This document shows positions 1 to 8,404 of a DNA stretch of 64,000 bases, piece after piece (position 1 is the stretch's first letter; every line of letters begins with the position of its first letter). Made by a program: the position numbers and the translations under genes. Location: contig CAVVOZ010000001.1 of the NCBI GenBank assembly GCA_963749975.1, positions 124,001 to 188,000 of the forward strand, written 5' to 3'. The notes beneath the pieces were generated by a model that saw nothing but the letters and a program-made list of their open reading frames with translations, did not search any database and had not been told where the DNA came from. This DNA is from DASRDR01 sp963749975. Its GTDB lineage: Bacteria > Methylomirabilota > Methylomirabilia > Rokubacteriales > DASRDR01.

Positions 1-621
1 CGGGCCGGTCTCGACCTGGAGGTCCTGGTCGTGGACGACGCGTCACCGGACGGCACGGCGGCGCACGTCGAGTCCAGCTTCAAGGGCGACCCGGCCGTGC
101 GCGTTCACGTTCGGCGAGGCGAGCGGGGCCTCGCGAGCGCGATCTACCGGGGCATCCGGGAGGCGCGCGGCGACATCGTGGTGGTCATGGACTCCGATGG
201 GAACCACGATCCCGCCCTCCTGCCGCTGATGGTCCGCTGCGTTGAGGAGTTCGACGTGGTGATCGGCTCCCGCTACGTCCTCGGGGGTGGCATGCTCACC
301 TCACGGTTCCGCTACTGGGGCTCCTACGCCTTCAACATTCTGATCCGCATGGTGCTCGGGCTGCGCATCCACGACAACCTCTCCGGCTACCTCGCCTTCC
401 GACCGACGCTGCTTCGCGGGCTCACCCCCGAGGCCGTGTTCTACGGCTATGGCGACTACGCCATCCGGCTTCTGCACCACGTGGTCCGCGAGGGCGGCCG
501 CGTGCTGGAGATCCCGACCGTCTACCGCTTCCGAAAGGGGGGCGAGTCCAAGACTCGCTTCGCCGCGTACCTCTGGACGTACCTCGCCTCGGTGTTCCGG
601 CTCCGGCTGGCCCGGCGGTGA
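1..621 (+). CDS. Glycosyltransferase family 2, polyprenyl-phosphate sugar synthase type (5' partial)
   Basis: The reading frame is open from base 1, so the start codon and the first strand of the GT-A fold lie outside the window. The visible 206 residues begin just before VVDDASPDGT, the nucleotide-binding motif of GT2 enzymes. They continue with the metal-binding region VVMDSDGNHDP, then VIGSRYVLGG and a DNLSGYLAF segment, in the order seen in DPM1-like dolichyl- or undecaprenyl-phosphate mannosyl/glucosyltransferases. No transmembrane pair follows the catalytic domain, so this looks like a soluble or peripheral DPM1-type enzyme. Such enzymes load a sugar from a nucleotide donor onto polyprenyl phosphate at the inner membrane face, which would supply the GT-C proteins encoded downstream. 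The sugar is not predictable. Confidence 0.88.
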   Translation, partial: RAGLDLEVLVVDDASPDGTAAHVESSFKGDPAVRVHVRRGERGLASAIYRGIREARGDIVVVMDSDGNHDPALLPLMVRCVEEFDVVIGSRYVLGGGMLTSRFRYWGSYAFNILIRMVLGLRIHDNLSGYLAFRPTLLRGLTPEAVFYGYGDYAIRLLHHVVREGGRVLEIPTVYRFRKGGESKTRFAAYLWTYLASVFRLRLARR

Positions 622-623
622 GC

Positions 624-679
624 CCACAGGCCGCCACAGGCCGCCACAGGCCGAAGGCCGTCGGACCAAGGCCGTCGGA
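624..679. repeat. Short tandem direct repeats in intergenic gap
   Basis: CCACAGGCCG occurs three times head to tail (624-653). It is followed by two copies of AAGGCCGTCGGA (654-665 and 668-679). The repeats fill most of the 100-base gap between the partial GT2 gene and the next gene. They are too short and too few for a CRISPR array. Confidence 0.6.
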
Positions 680-721
680 TCAGGACTGTCCTATCAACTC
701 CCGCACGCCTACGGCAGCCCA

Positions 722-3504
722 GTGAGCGCGGGCAGCCCGCCGCGGGGCGGAGCCGCGCCCCGCCCCGCGCGCGACTGGTGCCTCTGGGCGCTCTTCGGGT
801 TGCTCGGGCTCCTCCTGGCGCTCTACCTCGCCTTCCCCCGGCTCGACGCCGACCAGGCGATCACCGGCCTCATGGGCGTCTACGTGCTCCGGGGCGAGTT
901 CCCCGTCTTCTTCTGGATGCAGGACCACGCCGGGGTCCCGGAGTCGTACGCCGCCGCCCCCCTCTTCTTCCTCTTCGGCATCTCGCGCCGGGTCCTCGAC
1001 CTGGTTCCGGCGCTCGGCACGCTCGCGCTCGCTCTGGCCATCTACCGCACCGGGCTCGTCCTCTTCGGCCGCGGGGCCGGCCTCCTGGGCGTTCTCTTCA
1101 CCACCGTGGTGTCGGCGTACGTCGCGGCGAACTACACCCTGGCCCGGTCGTACTACGTCGAGCATCTGGTCGTCGGCCAGGTCGTGCTCCTCGGCGCCGG
1201 ACTCTGGCTCGCCCGACCGCTCTCCGAGCCGGCACGCTGCCGGGTCGCGATCGCCATGGGCCTCGCCGGCGGACTGGGTCTCTACTTCAACTTCCAGATC
1301 GTGGACGCGCTCATCCCCGCCCTGCTGGCCCTCCTCCTGGTGGAACCGGGCTTGCCGCTCCGGCGGGCGGCGTGGCTCGGCGTCGGCGCGTTCCTCCTCG
1401 GGAGCCTGCCCTTCTGGGTCTACAACCTCACCCACGACTGGGCGACGGTGGCGACCGGCGCGCGCTTCCAGGGGCGCCTCTCGGGGCTCGAGACCGCGCG
1501 GATCCTGGCCGTCGATCTGCTCCCGGTGGTCCTCGGGGTCCGATCCGGCACGGACCAGCCCTCCCATCTGCCCGGCCCGCTCGCCTGGACGATCCCGCTG
1601 ATCGTGGGCGGCGCCGTCCTGCTCCTCCTGGCCCGGGTCGTCGCGGGAATCGGACGCCTGCGTCGCGACGCCCCGCGGGCCGGCGAGGCGCTTCTCCTGA
1701 TCGGGATCGCCGTGACCCTCGGCGTGGTCTGGTACGGCGGGTACATCCGCGTCCCGCGCTACCTCTTGCCCCTGATCCCCCTGCTCGCGCTCGTGCTCGC
1801 TCGCGCGGCCCAGCTGACGTGGCGCTGGACGCGGCGCCGGCACGATCGTGTGGGTGGCGGCGTACCTTCTGGCCGTCGGGATGGATCTGGCTCCCGACGT
1901 CACGGCGCTCAGACCCGAGGCCAGGCTCCGGTATCGCCAGGAGCGAGAGGCCGATGCGCGGCTCTTCGAGTGGCTCCGCGCGATGGATCTGCGGAAGGCC
2001 TACGCCTTCGACTACTGGCTGGCCCCTCGGCTCACCTTCGAGGCCCAGGGAGAGATCATCGTGGCCCAGCCGTTCAACGACCGCCATCCCCCCCACACGC
2101 TGGCGGTCGACCGGTCGCCTCGGCCCGCATACGTGGTCCAGGCGGGCGTCGAGACCTTCCGCGCCTGGCTGGAGGCGATGCGGATCACGGCCCGAGAGGA
2201 CGTGGCCGGCGAGTACCACATCTTTCACGACTTCACGCCGCCGCCCGAGGTCCGATCCCTGGCTCGCTCGACCTTCACCGTCCGCTCGAGCGCGGGCCGC
2301 GGGGAGGCCGCGAGCCTGCTCGACGCCAGGCTCGACACCGGGTGGTCGAGCGCCCGGGGTCCGAAGGGCTCGGCCTGGGTCGAGGTGGACCTCGGTGCCG
2401 AGCGCCTGGTGAGCGGGGTGACGCTCGTGAACGACCGCGCCGAGCGCGTCCCGGACGACCTGGTGGTGATGGCCGAGAGTGCCGGCGCCGGGCTCAGCAC
2501 GGTGGCGGCGCTCGCCCCTCAGGGTGTCGCGGCCCACTGGGAGAACGGCGCGATCCGGATCACGCGCGAGCCGGACGCTGACCGTGCGCTTCATGCCGGT
2601 GGTCACCCGGCGCGTCCGACTCGTCGAGAAGGGGCCGCCCGGACGCTGGAGCGTGGCGGAGCTGTTCCTGCTGGGCCCCGCGCCTCCGGGGTCCCCGCCC
2701 GACGTCGCCACCGCGCTCGTACAGGAGGGCCGCCGGCTCGAGGATGCGGGACAGCCCGGACCGGCGCTCCTGCGCTACCACGAGGCGATGCGTCTGAGCC
2801 CGGACGATCCGGCCGGCTACGAGACGGCCGCGCGGCTGACCACCCGGCTCCGGGCGAGCGTCCGGTCCCCGCTCGAGTACGCCGCGCGGCTCGCGACCCT
2901 CGGGCTCCTCACCGACGCGCGGGGGGCCTACGCCGACGCGACGCGGGCCCTCGGGCCGGAGCGGGTCCACGTCGAGCTCTGGCGGCTTCGCGCTCGCCTC
3001 GCCGCGGCGGACGGTGACGCCCGGGAAGCGGCCCGGCTCTCCGCCGAGGCGGACGCGGCGCTCGCGCCGGCACGGCCGGTCGGCGCCCTGATGGGCGGCC
3101 AGGCCGAGCTCGTGGGCTACGACGTCCGGCCAGAGCCGCTCCGGGCCGGCGAGCCCGTGGAGCTCACGACCCACTGGCGCCTCTACCGGGCGCCCTGGGC
3201 CCGTCTGATGGTCTGGGTGCACCTTCGGGCCGACAGCCGGCCTGACAACCAGGGCACCCGGTTCGGAGACGACTATCCGCTGGCCGGCTTCCTGCCCGAG
3301 CTCGGCGTCGCGCCGCAGCACATGAGCATCCAGCGGCGGATCCCGGTGCCCGCCAACGCGACCGCCGGGCGGTACCGGCTGGTCGCTGGCCTCTGGAGCC
3401 CTGGGTCCGGCTGGCGGCTCCACCGGTGGTGGCGCGGGATTCTGCCGACCCTCGACACGACCCTCGAGCTCGGCCGCGTCGAGGTCATCCGCCCCGCGCC
3501 CTGA
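722..3504 (+). CDS. GT39-like membrane glycosyltransferase with discoidin and C-terminal beta domain (frame interrupted twice)
   Basis: The protein is coded in three successive frames: 722 to about 1840, about 1840 to about 2575, and about 2575 to 3504. Both shifts have the same sign, and removing two bases restores 926 codons. The N-terminal half is strongly hydrophobic and carries an early acidic loop (RLDADQAITG) like the catalytic Asp of GT-C/GT39 enzymes, followed by LRGEFPVFFW. After the last membrane helix comes a discoidin (F5/8 type C)-like stretch (LDARLDTGWSS, WVEVDLG), then a TPR-like helical segment near RRLEDAGQPGPALLRYHEAM. A final beta domain runs from VGYDVRPEPLRAGEPVELTT to the end. 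Predicted role: transfer of a sugar from a polyprenyl carrier on the outer face of the membrane. The GTG start at 722 is the first one compatible with the first helix. Confidence 0.72.
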
Positions 3505-3532
3505 GCACACGGCGGGGCGCCCCGAGCCCGTC

Positions 3533-3541
3533 TGCTATACT
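3533..3541 (+). promoter_or_regulatory. Extended -10 element (TGC-TATACT)
   Basis: The TATACT hexamer sits at 3536-3541 with TGC just before it. It ends seven bases before the ATG at 3549, so transcription would begin at or next to the start codon. It supports that ATG over any upstream start in the same frame. No recognisable -35 is present. Confidence 0.55.
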
Positions 3542-3548
3542 CAGCCGG

Positions 3549-4589
3549 ATGGACGGGCGGAAGTTTCGTCACATGGGCCGCCTGGCCCGCATCTTCTGGG
3601 CCTACCGGACGGGCGCGGCCACGGTCCCCCAGCTTCCGGTTCGGCTCTGGATCGAGTCGACGAGCCGCTGCAACCTCAAGTGCGGCTACTGCCCGAACAA
3701 GGACGTGGTCAAGGAAGACCACGGGTTCATGGACTTCGGGCTCTTCACCTCGATCATCGACCAGGTCAAGGACCACGCCTACGACGTGAACCTCTTCCAT
3801 CGCGGGGAGCCGCTCATGCACCCGCGGCTCGCCGACATGGTCGCCTACGCCCGGGACAAGGGCCTCTACACCCGCGTCCACACCAACGTCACGCTGCTCA
3901 ACGAGAAGAAGGGGCGGGCCCTGATCGAGTCCGGCCTCGACTTTCTCTCGTGCTCCTTCGACGGGTACGAGAAGGACATGTACGAGAAGAACCGGGTCGG
4001 GGCCAAGTTCGAATGGGCGCTCGATCATCTCAAGGGGTTCCTGCGCCTGAAGCGCGATCTCGGCGCCAAGAATCCCTTGACCGTGCTGCAGGTCATGGAG
4101 ATCGGCGCGCCGCCGAAGCCCGAGCTCAAGCGCCTCCGGCGCGCGTTCCTCGACAACTTCAAGGACTTGCCGCTCGACCGCGTGATCCTGCGCACCCCGC
4201 ACAACTGGGCGGGCGACGTCTTCGTGCCCGATCTCTCGCGCGAGGCGCTCCTCGCCGACGGGCGGCGGTTCACGCCGTGCACGTTCCTCTGGTATTCCAC
4301 GTCCGTCTACTGGGACGGCACGGTCGTCGCGTGCCCCCAGGACTTCTTCGGGAAGCTGGGCATGGGCGATCTCAAGCAGAAGCCGCTCCGCGAGATCTGG
4401 AACGACGCCCGGCTGGTGGACCTGCGGGCCAAGATGGCGAAGGGGGACATTCCGAAGGAGCTCCCCTGCTACACGTGCGACCGCATCTGGCGCCATCAGG
4501 TCATGAAGGTGCCGACCGACTACCTCAAGACCTTCCTGTCCGACCACCTCATGTCCTATGGATGGCTCCGCCGGCTGGCGCGCGTCTGA
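3549..4589 (+). CDS. Radical SAM protein with SPASM-type C-terminal domain
   Basis: This 346-residue protein has the radical SAM cluster motif CNLKCGYC (CxxxCxxC) near residue 41. It binds a 4Fe-4S cluster that cleaves S-adenosylmethionine. Downstream cysteines around TPCTFLW, VACPQDFF and LPCYTCDR have the layout of a SPASM/twitch domain holding extra clusters. The segment DVNLFHRGEPLMHPRL resembles the GGEPLL motif of the family with the first Gly replaced. The frame remains open upstream to 3426, but a promoter-like TATACT seven bases before this ATG favours 3549. In polysaccharide loci such proteins can modify sugars or lipids; the substrate is unknown here. It precedes the deoxysugar genes and is separated from them by a hairpin. 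Confidence 0.9.
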   Translation: MDGRKFRHMGRLARIFWAYRTGAATVPQLPVRLWIESTSRCNLKCGYCPNKDVVKEDHGFMDFGLFTSIIDQVKDHAYDVNLFHRGEPLMHPRLADMVAYARDKGLYTRVHTNVTLLNEKKGRALIESGLDFLSCSFDGYEKDMYEKNRVGAKFEWALDHLKGFLRLKRDLGAKNPLTVLQVMEIGAPPKPELKRLRRAFLDNFKDLPLDRVILRTPHNWAGDVFVPDLSREALLADGRRFTPCTFLWYSTSVYWDGTVVACPQDFFGKLGMGDLKQKPLREIWNDARLVDLRAKMAKGDIPKELPCYTCDRIWRHQVMKVPTDYLKTFLSDHLMSYGWLRRLARV

Positions 4590-4597
4590 ATCCTCCG

Positions 4598-4630
4598 CGC
4601 GTCGGGTCGGGAAAAGCCCGACACGACGCG
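4598..4630 (+). terminator. Strong hairpin after the radical SAM gene
   Basis: Two 14-base arms (4598-4611 and 4617-4630) pair at 13 of 14 positions around the five-base loop AAAAG. The hairpin begins nine bases after the radical SAM stop codon. No T-run follows, so it would be a GC-type or factor-assisted terminator, or a transcript-stabilising stem. Confidence 0.5.
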
Positions 4631-4645
4631 CTCCGGAAGCGCCCG

Positions 4646-4651
4646 TATACT
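4646..4651 (+). promoter_or_regulatory. Possible -10 box (TATACT) upstream of the deoxysugar genes
   Basis: TATACT lies 107 bases before the cupin gene start at 4759 and just after the 4598-4630 hairpin. It is the only AT-rich hexamer in this GC-rich gap. Unlike other boxes in the window it would leave a leader of about 100 bases. Confidence 0.35.
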
Positions 4652-4758
4652 CTGGCGATCTTGCCGCGCGAGGTCGAACCGCCGCCCCGCGAGACCTCCG
4701 GCAGGCGACGCACGGGCGCGGGGATGGGCGGCCACATCAACAGCGGAGCGAATGATCG

Positions 4759-5223
4759 ATGATCGACGGCGTCAAGGTGGTCGAGCTGGTGACCCACGAG
4801 GATGACCGGGGCTATCTGACGGAGGTCGCGCGCCACGCCGAGAACCCCGAGCCCCATGCCGTGGTCCACCGGTTCGGTCAGGTCTACCTGGTCGGCAACC
4901 CCGCCCGCGGCACCATCCGCGCCTTCCACAAGCACGAGGAGCTCTGGGACTGGTTCTTCATCAGCCACGGCAGCGCCAAGTTCGTGCTGAAGGACGATCG
5001 GCCCGGGAGCCGGACGCACGGGAACCTGATGACGGTCATCGCGAGCGCCCGGAAGCCCCGGCTCATCGTCGTGCCTCCCGGCGTGTACCACGGATGGATG
5101 TCCCTCGAGGACGACACGCAGATGGTGAGCACCGCCAGCCACGTCTACAACCACGCGAAGCCCGACGAGGTGCGGATCCCCCCGGACGCGTTCGGCGACG
5201 TCTGGACCGTGAAGGGCCGGTAG
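4759..5223 (+). CDS. RmlC-like cupin, dTDP-sugar 3,5-epimerase family
   Basis: This 154-residue single-domain cupin resembles the dTDP-4-dehydrorhamnose 3,5-epimerase family. RGTIRAFHKHEE occupies the place of the RGxLRGxH segment that contributes the catalytic base. A central FVLKDDRPGSRTHGN strand region and VVPPGVYHGW match the second half of the jelly roll. It is shorter than classical RmlC (about 180 residues), so it could equally be a related ketoisomerase or epimerase. It starts ATG at 4759 and is followed after one base by an SDR gene, with an RmlD-like gene next. The three probably form one operon that makes an activated deoxysugar. Confidence 0.78.
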   Translation: MIDGVKVVELVTHEDDRGYLTEVARHAENPEPHAVVHRFGQVYLVGNPARGTIRAFHKHEELWDWFFISHGSAKFVLKDDRPGSRTHGNLMTVIASARKPRLIVVPPGVYHGWMSLEDDTQMVSTASHVYNHAKPDEVRIPPDAFGDVWTVKGR

Positions 5224-5224
5224 G

Positions 5225-6289
5225 GTGCGACGGGTCCTCGTCGTCGGCGGCGCGGGGTACGTCGGCTCCGTCCTCACCGAGGAGCTCCTGCAGCGCGGCT
5301 ACACCGTGCGCGTGCTCGACCGCCTCTACTTCGGGGACAGCGGCCTCCGGGCCGTGCGCGATCGGATCGAGCTGGTCGAGGCGGACATGCGCGCGGTCTC
5401 CCCTCGGGTGCTGGAGGGCGTCGACGCGGTCGTGAACGTCGGCGGCCTGTCGAACGATCCCACCGCGGAGTACAACCCGCAGGCCAACCACGAGATGAAC
5501 ACCGTGGCGACGGCCGCGCTCGCGCGGCTCTGCAAGGCGGAGGGCGTGCGGCGCTACGTCCTGGCCTCGTCCTGCTCGATCTACGACTGCGGGGTGCTGG
5601 ACGAGGGCGCGGACGTGCTGCAGGACGAGACGGCGCGGGTTGCGCCTCGCGCCGCTTACTCCCTGTCGAAGTACGATGCGGAGCGCGAGATCCTCCCCAT
5701 GGCCGGCGAGGGCTTCTGCCCCGTCGTCCTCCGGAAGGGCACGATCTACGGCTACTCGCCCCGGATGCGCTACGACCTCGTGGTCAACACCTTCGTCCGG
5801 GACGCCCTCGTCCACCGCCGGCTCACGCTCCACCACGGCGGGGAGATGTGGCGCCCGCTCGTGGACGTCCGGGACGCCGCCCAGGCCTACATCGCCCTGG
5901 TCGAGGCGGAGGACGCGGCGGTGCGGGGCGAGGTCTTCAATCTCTGCTACCGGAACCTGCGCATCTCCGAGCTCGCCCTCCGCGTGCAGGAAGCGCTGCG
6001 GCGCCTCGGGATCGACGTCGACGTCCGGCCCGACTACCACCAGGGCAGCGTGCGCAACTACCGGGTCTCGGGCGACAAGATCGGGCGCGTCCTGAACTTC
6101 CGTCCGAAGGTCTCGATCGAGGAGTCGGTGGCCGACATGGTGCAGCGCGTGCGGGCTGACGGCAGGACCGACTTCGAGAACCCGCGCTACTACAACATCC
6201 GCTGGATCCAGCACCTCGAGGACGATCGAAAGGCCGCGGGCATCCCCGGCTCGGTGCTCGACGCCCCCCCGACCCCGCTTCCGCAGTAG
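5225..6289 (+). CDS. NAD(P)-dependent sugar epimerase/dehydratase (extended SDR)
   Basis: This 354-residue extended short-chain dehydrogenase has an N-terminal Rossmann motif GGAGYVGS for NAD(P) binding. The catalytic Tyr/Lys pair is YSLSK, with a preceding serine region VLASSCSIYD. The remainder matches nucleotide-sugar 4,6-dehydratase or epimerase enzymes, and RYYNIRWIQHLE near the end is typical of polysaccharide-locus SDRs. The GTG start at 5225 follows the preceding stop by one base, indicating co-translation. It likely acts with the RmlC-like and RmlD-like neighbours on one NDP-sugar. The exact reaction is not decided by sequence. Confidence 0.88.
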   Translation: MRRVLVVGGAGYVGSVLTEELLQRGYTVRVLDRLYFGDSGLRAVRDRIELVEADMRAVSPRVLEGVDAVVNVGGLSNDPTAEYNPQANHEMNTVATAALARLCKAEGVRRYVLASSCSIYDCGVLDEGADVLQDETARVAPRAAYSLSKYDAEREILPMAGEGFCPVVLRKGTIYGYSPRMRYDLVVNTFVRDALVHRRLTLHHGGEMWRPLVDVRDAAQAYIALVEAEDAAVRGEVFNLCYRNLRISELALRVQEALRRLGIDVDVRPDYHQGSVRNYRVSGDKIGRVLNFRPKVSIEESVADMVQRVRADGRTDFENPRYYNIRWIQHLEDDRKAAGIPGSVLDAPPTPLPQ

Positions 6290-6298
6290 CATGGGGGC

Positions 6299-7183
6299 GT
6301 GGAGCGCATCCTCCTCATCGGAGCGAACGGCCAGCTCGGCACCGACCTCCGCCGCACGCTGCCCGCGGCGGCGCTGATCCCGCTCACCCGGACCGATCTC
6401 GACGTCACCGACCAGGGGGCCGTGGAGCGGGCCCTCGCGACCCATGCCCCCGCGTGGGTGATCAACACGGCCGCGTACCACCGGGTCGACGACATCGAGA
6501 CGAAGGACGCGTCGCTGGCGTTCGCCGTCAACGAGGTGGCCGTCGGCCACCTGGCCCAGGCCTGCACGCGCCGCGGCGCACGGCTTCTCCACCTCAGCAC
6601 GGACTACGTCTTCGGCGGGGGCCTCCCCGGCAACCCTCCGCGGCCGTACACGGAAGAGGCTTCGCCCGCGCCGCTGAGCGTCTACGGCGCGTCGAAGCTG
6701 GCCGGCGAGCGCCGGGTCCGCGACGCGAGCCCGGGCCACATCGTCGTCCGGTCCTCGGGCCTCTACGGGGTTGCCGGGTCCGCGGGCAAGGGGGGCAACT
6801 TCGTCGAGACCATGCTGCGGCTCGCGCACAAGGGCGCCCCCCTCAAGGTCGTGAACGACCAGATCCTGGGTCCCACGTACACGGCCGACCTGGCTGAGGC
6901 GATCGCCCGGCTGGTCGCCGCCAACCCCCCGGGCGGCCTCTTCCACCTCACCAACGCGGGCGCGTGCTCGTGGTTCGAGTTCGCCGGTCGCATCTTCGAG
7001 CTCTGCGGACTCTCTCCCGACCTCAAGCCGACGACGAGCGACGAATACAACGCGCCGGCCCGGCGGCCGCCGTACTCGGTCCTCGCCAACACTCGCGCGG
7101 CCGCGCTCGGGCTCCCGCCGCTCCGCCCGTGGTCCGAGGCGCTGGACGCCTACCTCCGCGCCAAGGGGCACCTCGCCGACTGA
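6299..7183 (+). CDS. rfbD: dTDP-4-dehydrorhamnose reductase-like SDR
   Basis: The 294-residue protein follows the RmlD/RfbD pattern throughout. It has a cofactor motif GANGQLG, AWVINTAAYHRVDD, the STDYVFGG segment, the catalytic pair YGASK, and TSDEYNAPARRPPYSVL near the C-terminus, which matches the family signature ending in RP.yS.L. RmlD reduces dTDP-4-keto-L-rhamnose to dTDP-L-rhamnose in the cytoplasm. The matching RmlA and RmlB genes are not in the window, so the deoxysugar could differ from rhamnose. The GTG start at 6299 lies nine bases after the previous stop. Confidence 0.85.
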   Translation: MERILLIGANGQLGTDLRRTLPAAALIPLTRTDLDVTDQGAVERALATHAPAWVINTAAYHRVDDIETKDASLAFAVNEVAVGHLAQACTRRGARLLHLSTDYVFGGGLPGNPPRPYTEEASPAPLSVYGASKLAGERRVRDASPGHIVVRSSGLYGVAGSAGKGGNFVETMLRLAHKGAPLKVVNDQILGPTYTADLAEAIARLVAANPPGGLFHLTNAGACSWFEFAGRIFELCGLSPDLKPTTSDEYNAPARRPPYSVLANTRAAALGLPPLRPWSEALDAYLRAKGHLAD

Positions 7184-7216
7184 CCCCGGCGAGCCGCCGG
7201 GCGCGCGGCGGCCCTC

Positions 7217-7225
7217 TGCTACAAT
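7217..7225 (+). promoter_or_regulatory. Extended -10 element (TGC-TACAAT)
   Basis: TACAAT at 7220-7225, preceded by TGC, ends nine bases before the ATG at 7235. The in-frame GTG at 7226 would abut the -10 box, so 7235 is the better start. The transcript would be nearly leaderless. Confidence 0.55.
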
Positions 7226-7234
7226 GTGGCGCTG

Positions 7235-8404
7235 ATGCGCGTGCTGATGGTCGCCCCGACACCGTTCTTCGGGGACCGCGGATGCCACATCCGGATCCTC
7301 GAGGAGGTCCGGGTCCTTCGCCGCCTCGGCGTCGAGACCCTCGTGGCCACCTACGCGGTCGGACGTGACCATCCGGAGGTCCCGACGGTCCGGGCGCCAC
7401 GCGTGCCGTGGGTGCGGACGCTGCCCGTCGGGTTCTCGCCCCACCGACCGTACCTGGACGGGCTGCTCCTCGGGACGACGCTCCGGGCCGCGCGGCGCTT
7501 CCGGCCGGACGTGCTGCACGGACACCTCCACGAGGGCGCCGCGATCGCGTCGGTCGTCGGCCGGCTCGTCGGGCGCCCCGCGGTGGCCGACCTCCAGGGC
7601 AGCGTCGCCGACGAGATGATCGCGCACGGGCACCTGGCCGCGCGGGGGCCGCTTCCGGCGTCGCTGCGCCGCCTGGAGCGGTGGGTGCTCCACTGGCCGG
7701 CCCGGCTCCTGCCCTCGTCGGCGAACTTCGCCCGGGAGCTGGTCGAGGTCTGGCGGGTCCCGCGGAAGCGGGTGGTGCTGCTCGCGGACGGCATCGACCC
7801 CGAGTTTCTCCGGCCCGGGCCGGCCCCCGACGACCTCCGCGAGCGGCTCGGGCTCGTCGGCAAGCGGGTCGTGGTCTTCCTGGGCGTCCTCACCGAGTAC
7901 CAGGGCATCGATGATCTGCTCGCCGCGTGGCCCGCGGTCATGGCCGCTGTCCCCGACGCGCACCTCCTCCTCATGGGACACCCGAACGTCGAGCGGTATC
8001 GCGCCCGGGCCGCCGAGCTGACGCCGCCGGGCTCGGTCACGCTGACGGGCCGGATCGACTACGGGGAGACCCCCCGCTACCTGGCCCTCGGGGACGTCGC
8101 GGTGAGCCCGAAGCACGTCAGCACGGAGGCCAACGGCAAGCTGCTCAACTACATGGCGATGGGACTCCCCTCGGTCGCCTACGACGGCCCGGTCTCCCGC
8201 GAGCTCCTCGGGGAGGCCGGCGTCTTCGCACCGATGCGGGACGTCCCGGCGCTCGCAGCCGCCCTGGCCGGGCTCCTTCGCGATCCGCACGAGCAGAAGC
8301 TCCGAGGTCAGGCGCTCCGTGAGCGCGCCGTCGCCCACTTCGGGTGGCCGGCGCTGGGCAGGCGGCTCGTCGATGTCTACCGGACCTGCCTCGAGGAGCG
8401 CTAG
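7235..8404 (+). CDS. Glycosyltransferase family 4
   Basis: This 389-residue GT-B fold enzyme starts MRVLMVAPTPFFGDRG, the usual N-terminal strand and glycine loop of GT4 enzymes. The C-terminal donor domain shows VVVFLGVLTEYQGIDDLL and then VSTEANGKLLNYMAMG, where the acidic residue and following helix correspond to the EX7E region contacting the nucleotide sugar. It is cytoplasmic or peripheral and a retaining enzyme by family. Its acceptor is probably a lipid-linked glycan of this island. The ATG at 7235 is chosen from the TACAAT box. The downstream membrane gene starts inside its last codons (32-base overlap), which indicates coupling. Confidence 0.88.
   Translation: MRVLMVAPTPFFGDRGCHIRILEEVRVLRRLGVETLVATYAVGRDHPEVPTVRAPRVPWVRTLPVGFSPHRPYLDGLLLGTTLRAARRFRPDVLHGHLHEGAAIASVVGRLVGRPAVADLQGSVADEMIAHGHLAARGPLPASLRRLERWVLHWPARLLPSSANFARELVEVWRVPRKRVVLLADGIDPEFLRPGPAPDDLRERLGLVGKRVVVFLGVLTEYQGIDDLLAAWPAVMAAVPDAHLLLMGHPNVERYRARAAELTPPGSVTLTGRIDYGETPRYLALGDVAVSPKHVSTEANGKLLNYMAMGLPSVAYDGPVSRELLGEAGVFAPMRDVPALAAALAGLLRDPHEQKLRGQALRERAVAHFGWPALGRRLVDVYRTCLEER

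Noticed and set aside
624..679. Possible CRISPR-like repeat array
   Set aside because: The units are 10-12 bases, directly adjacent, only two or three copies, with no spacers and no cas genes nearby.
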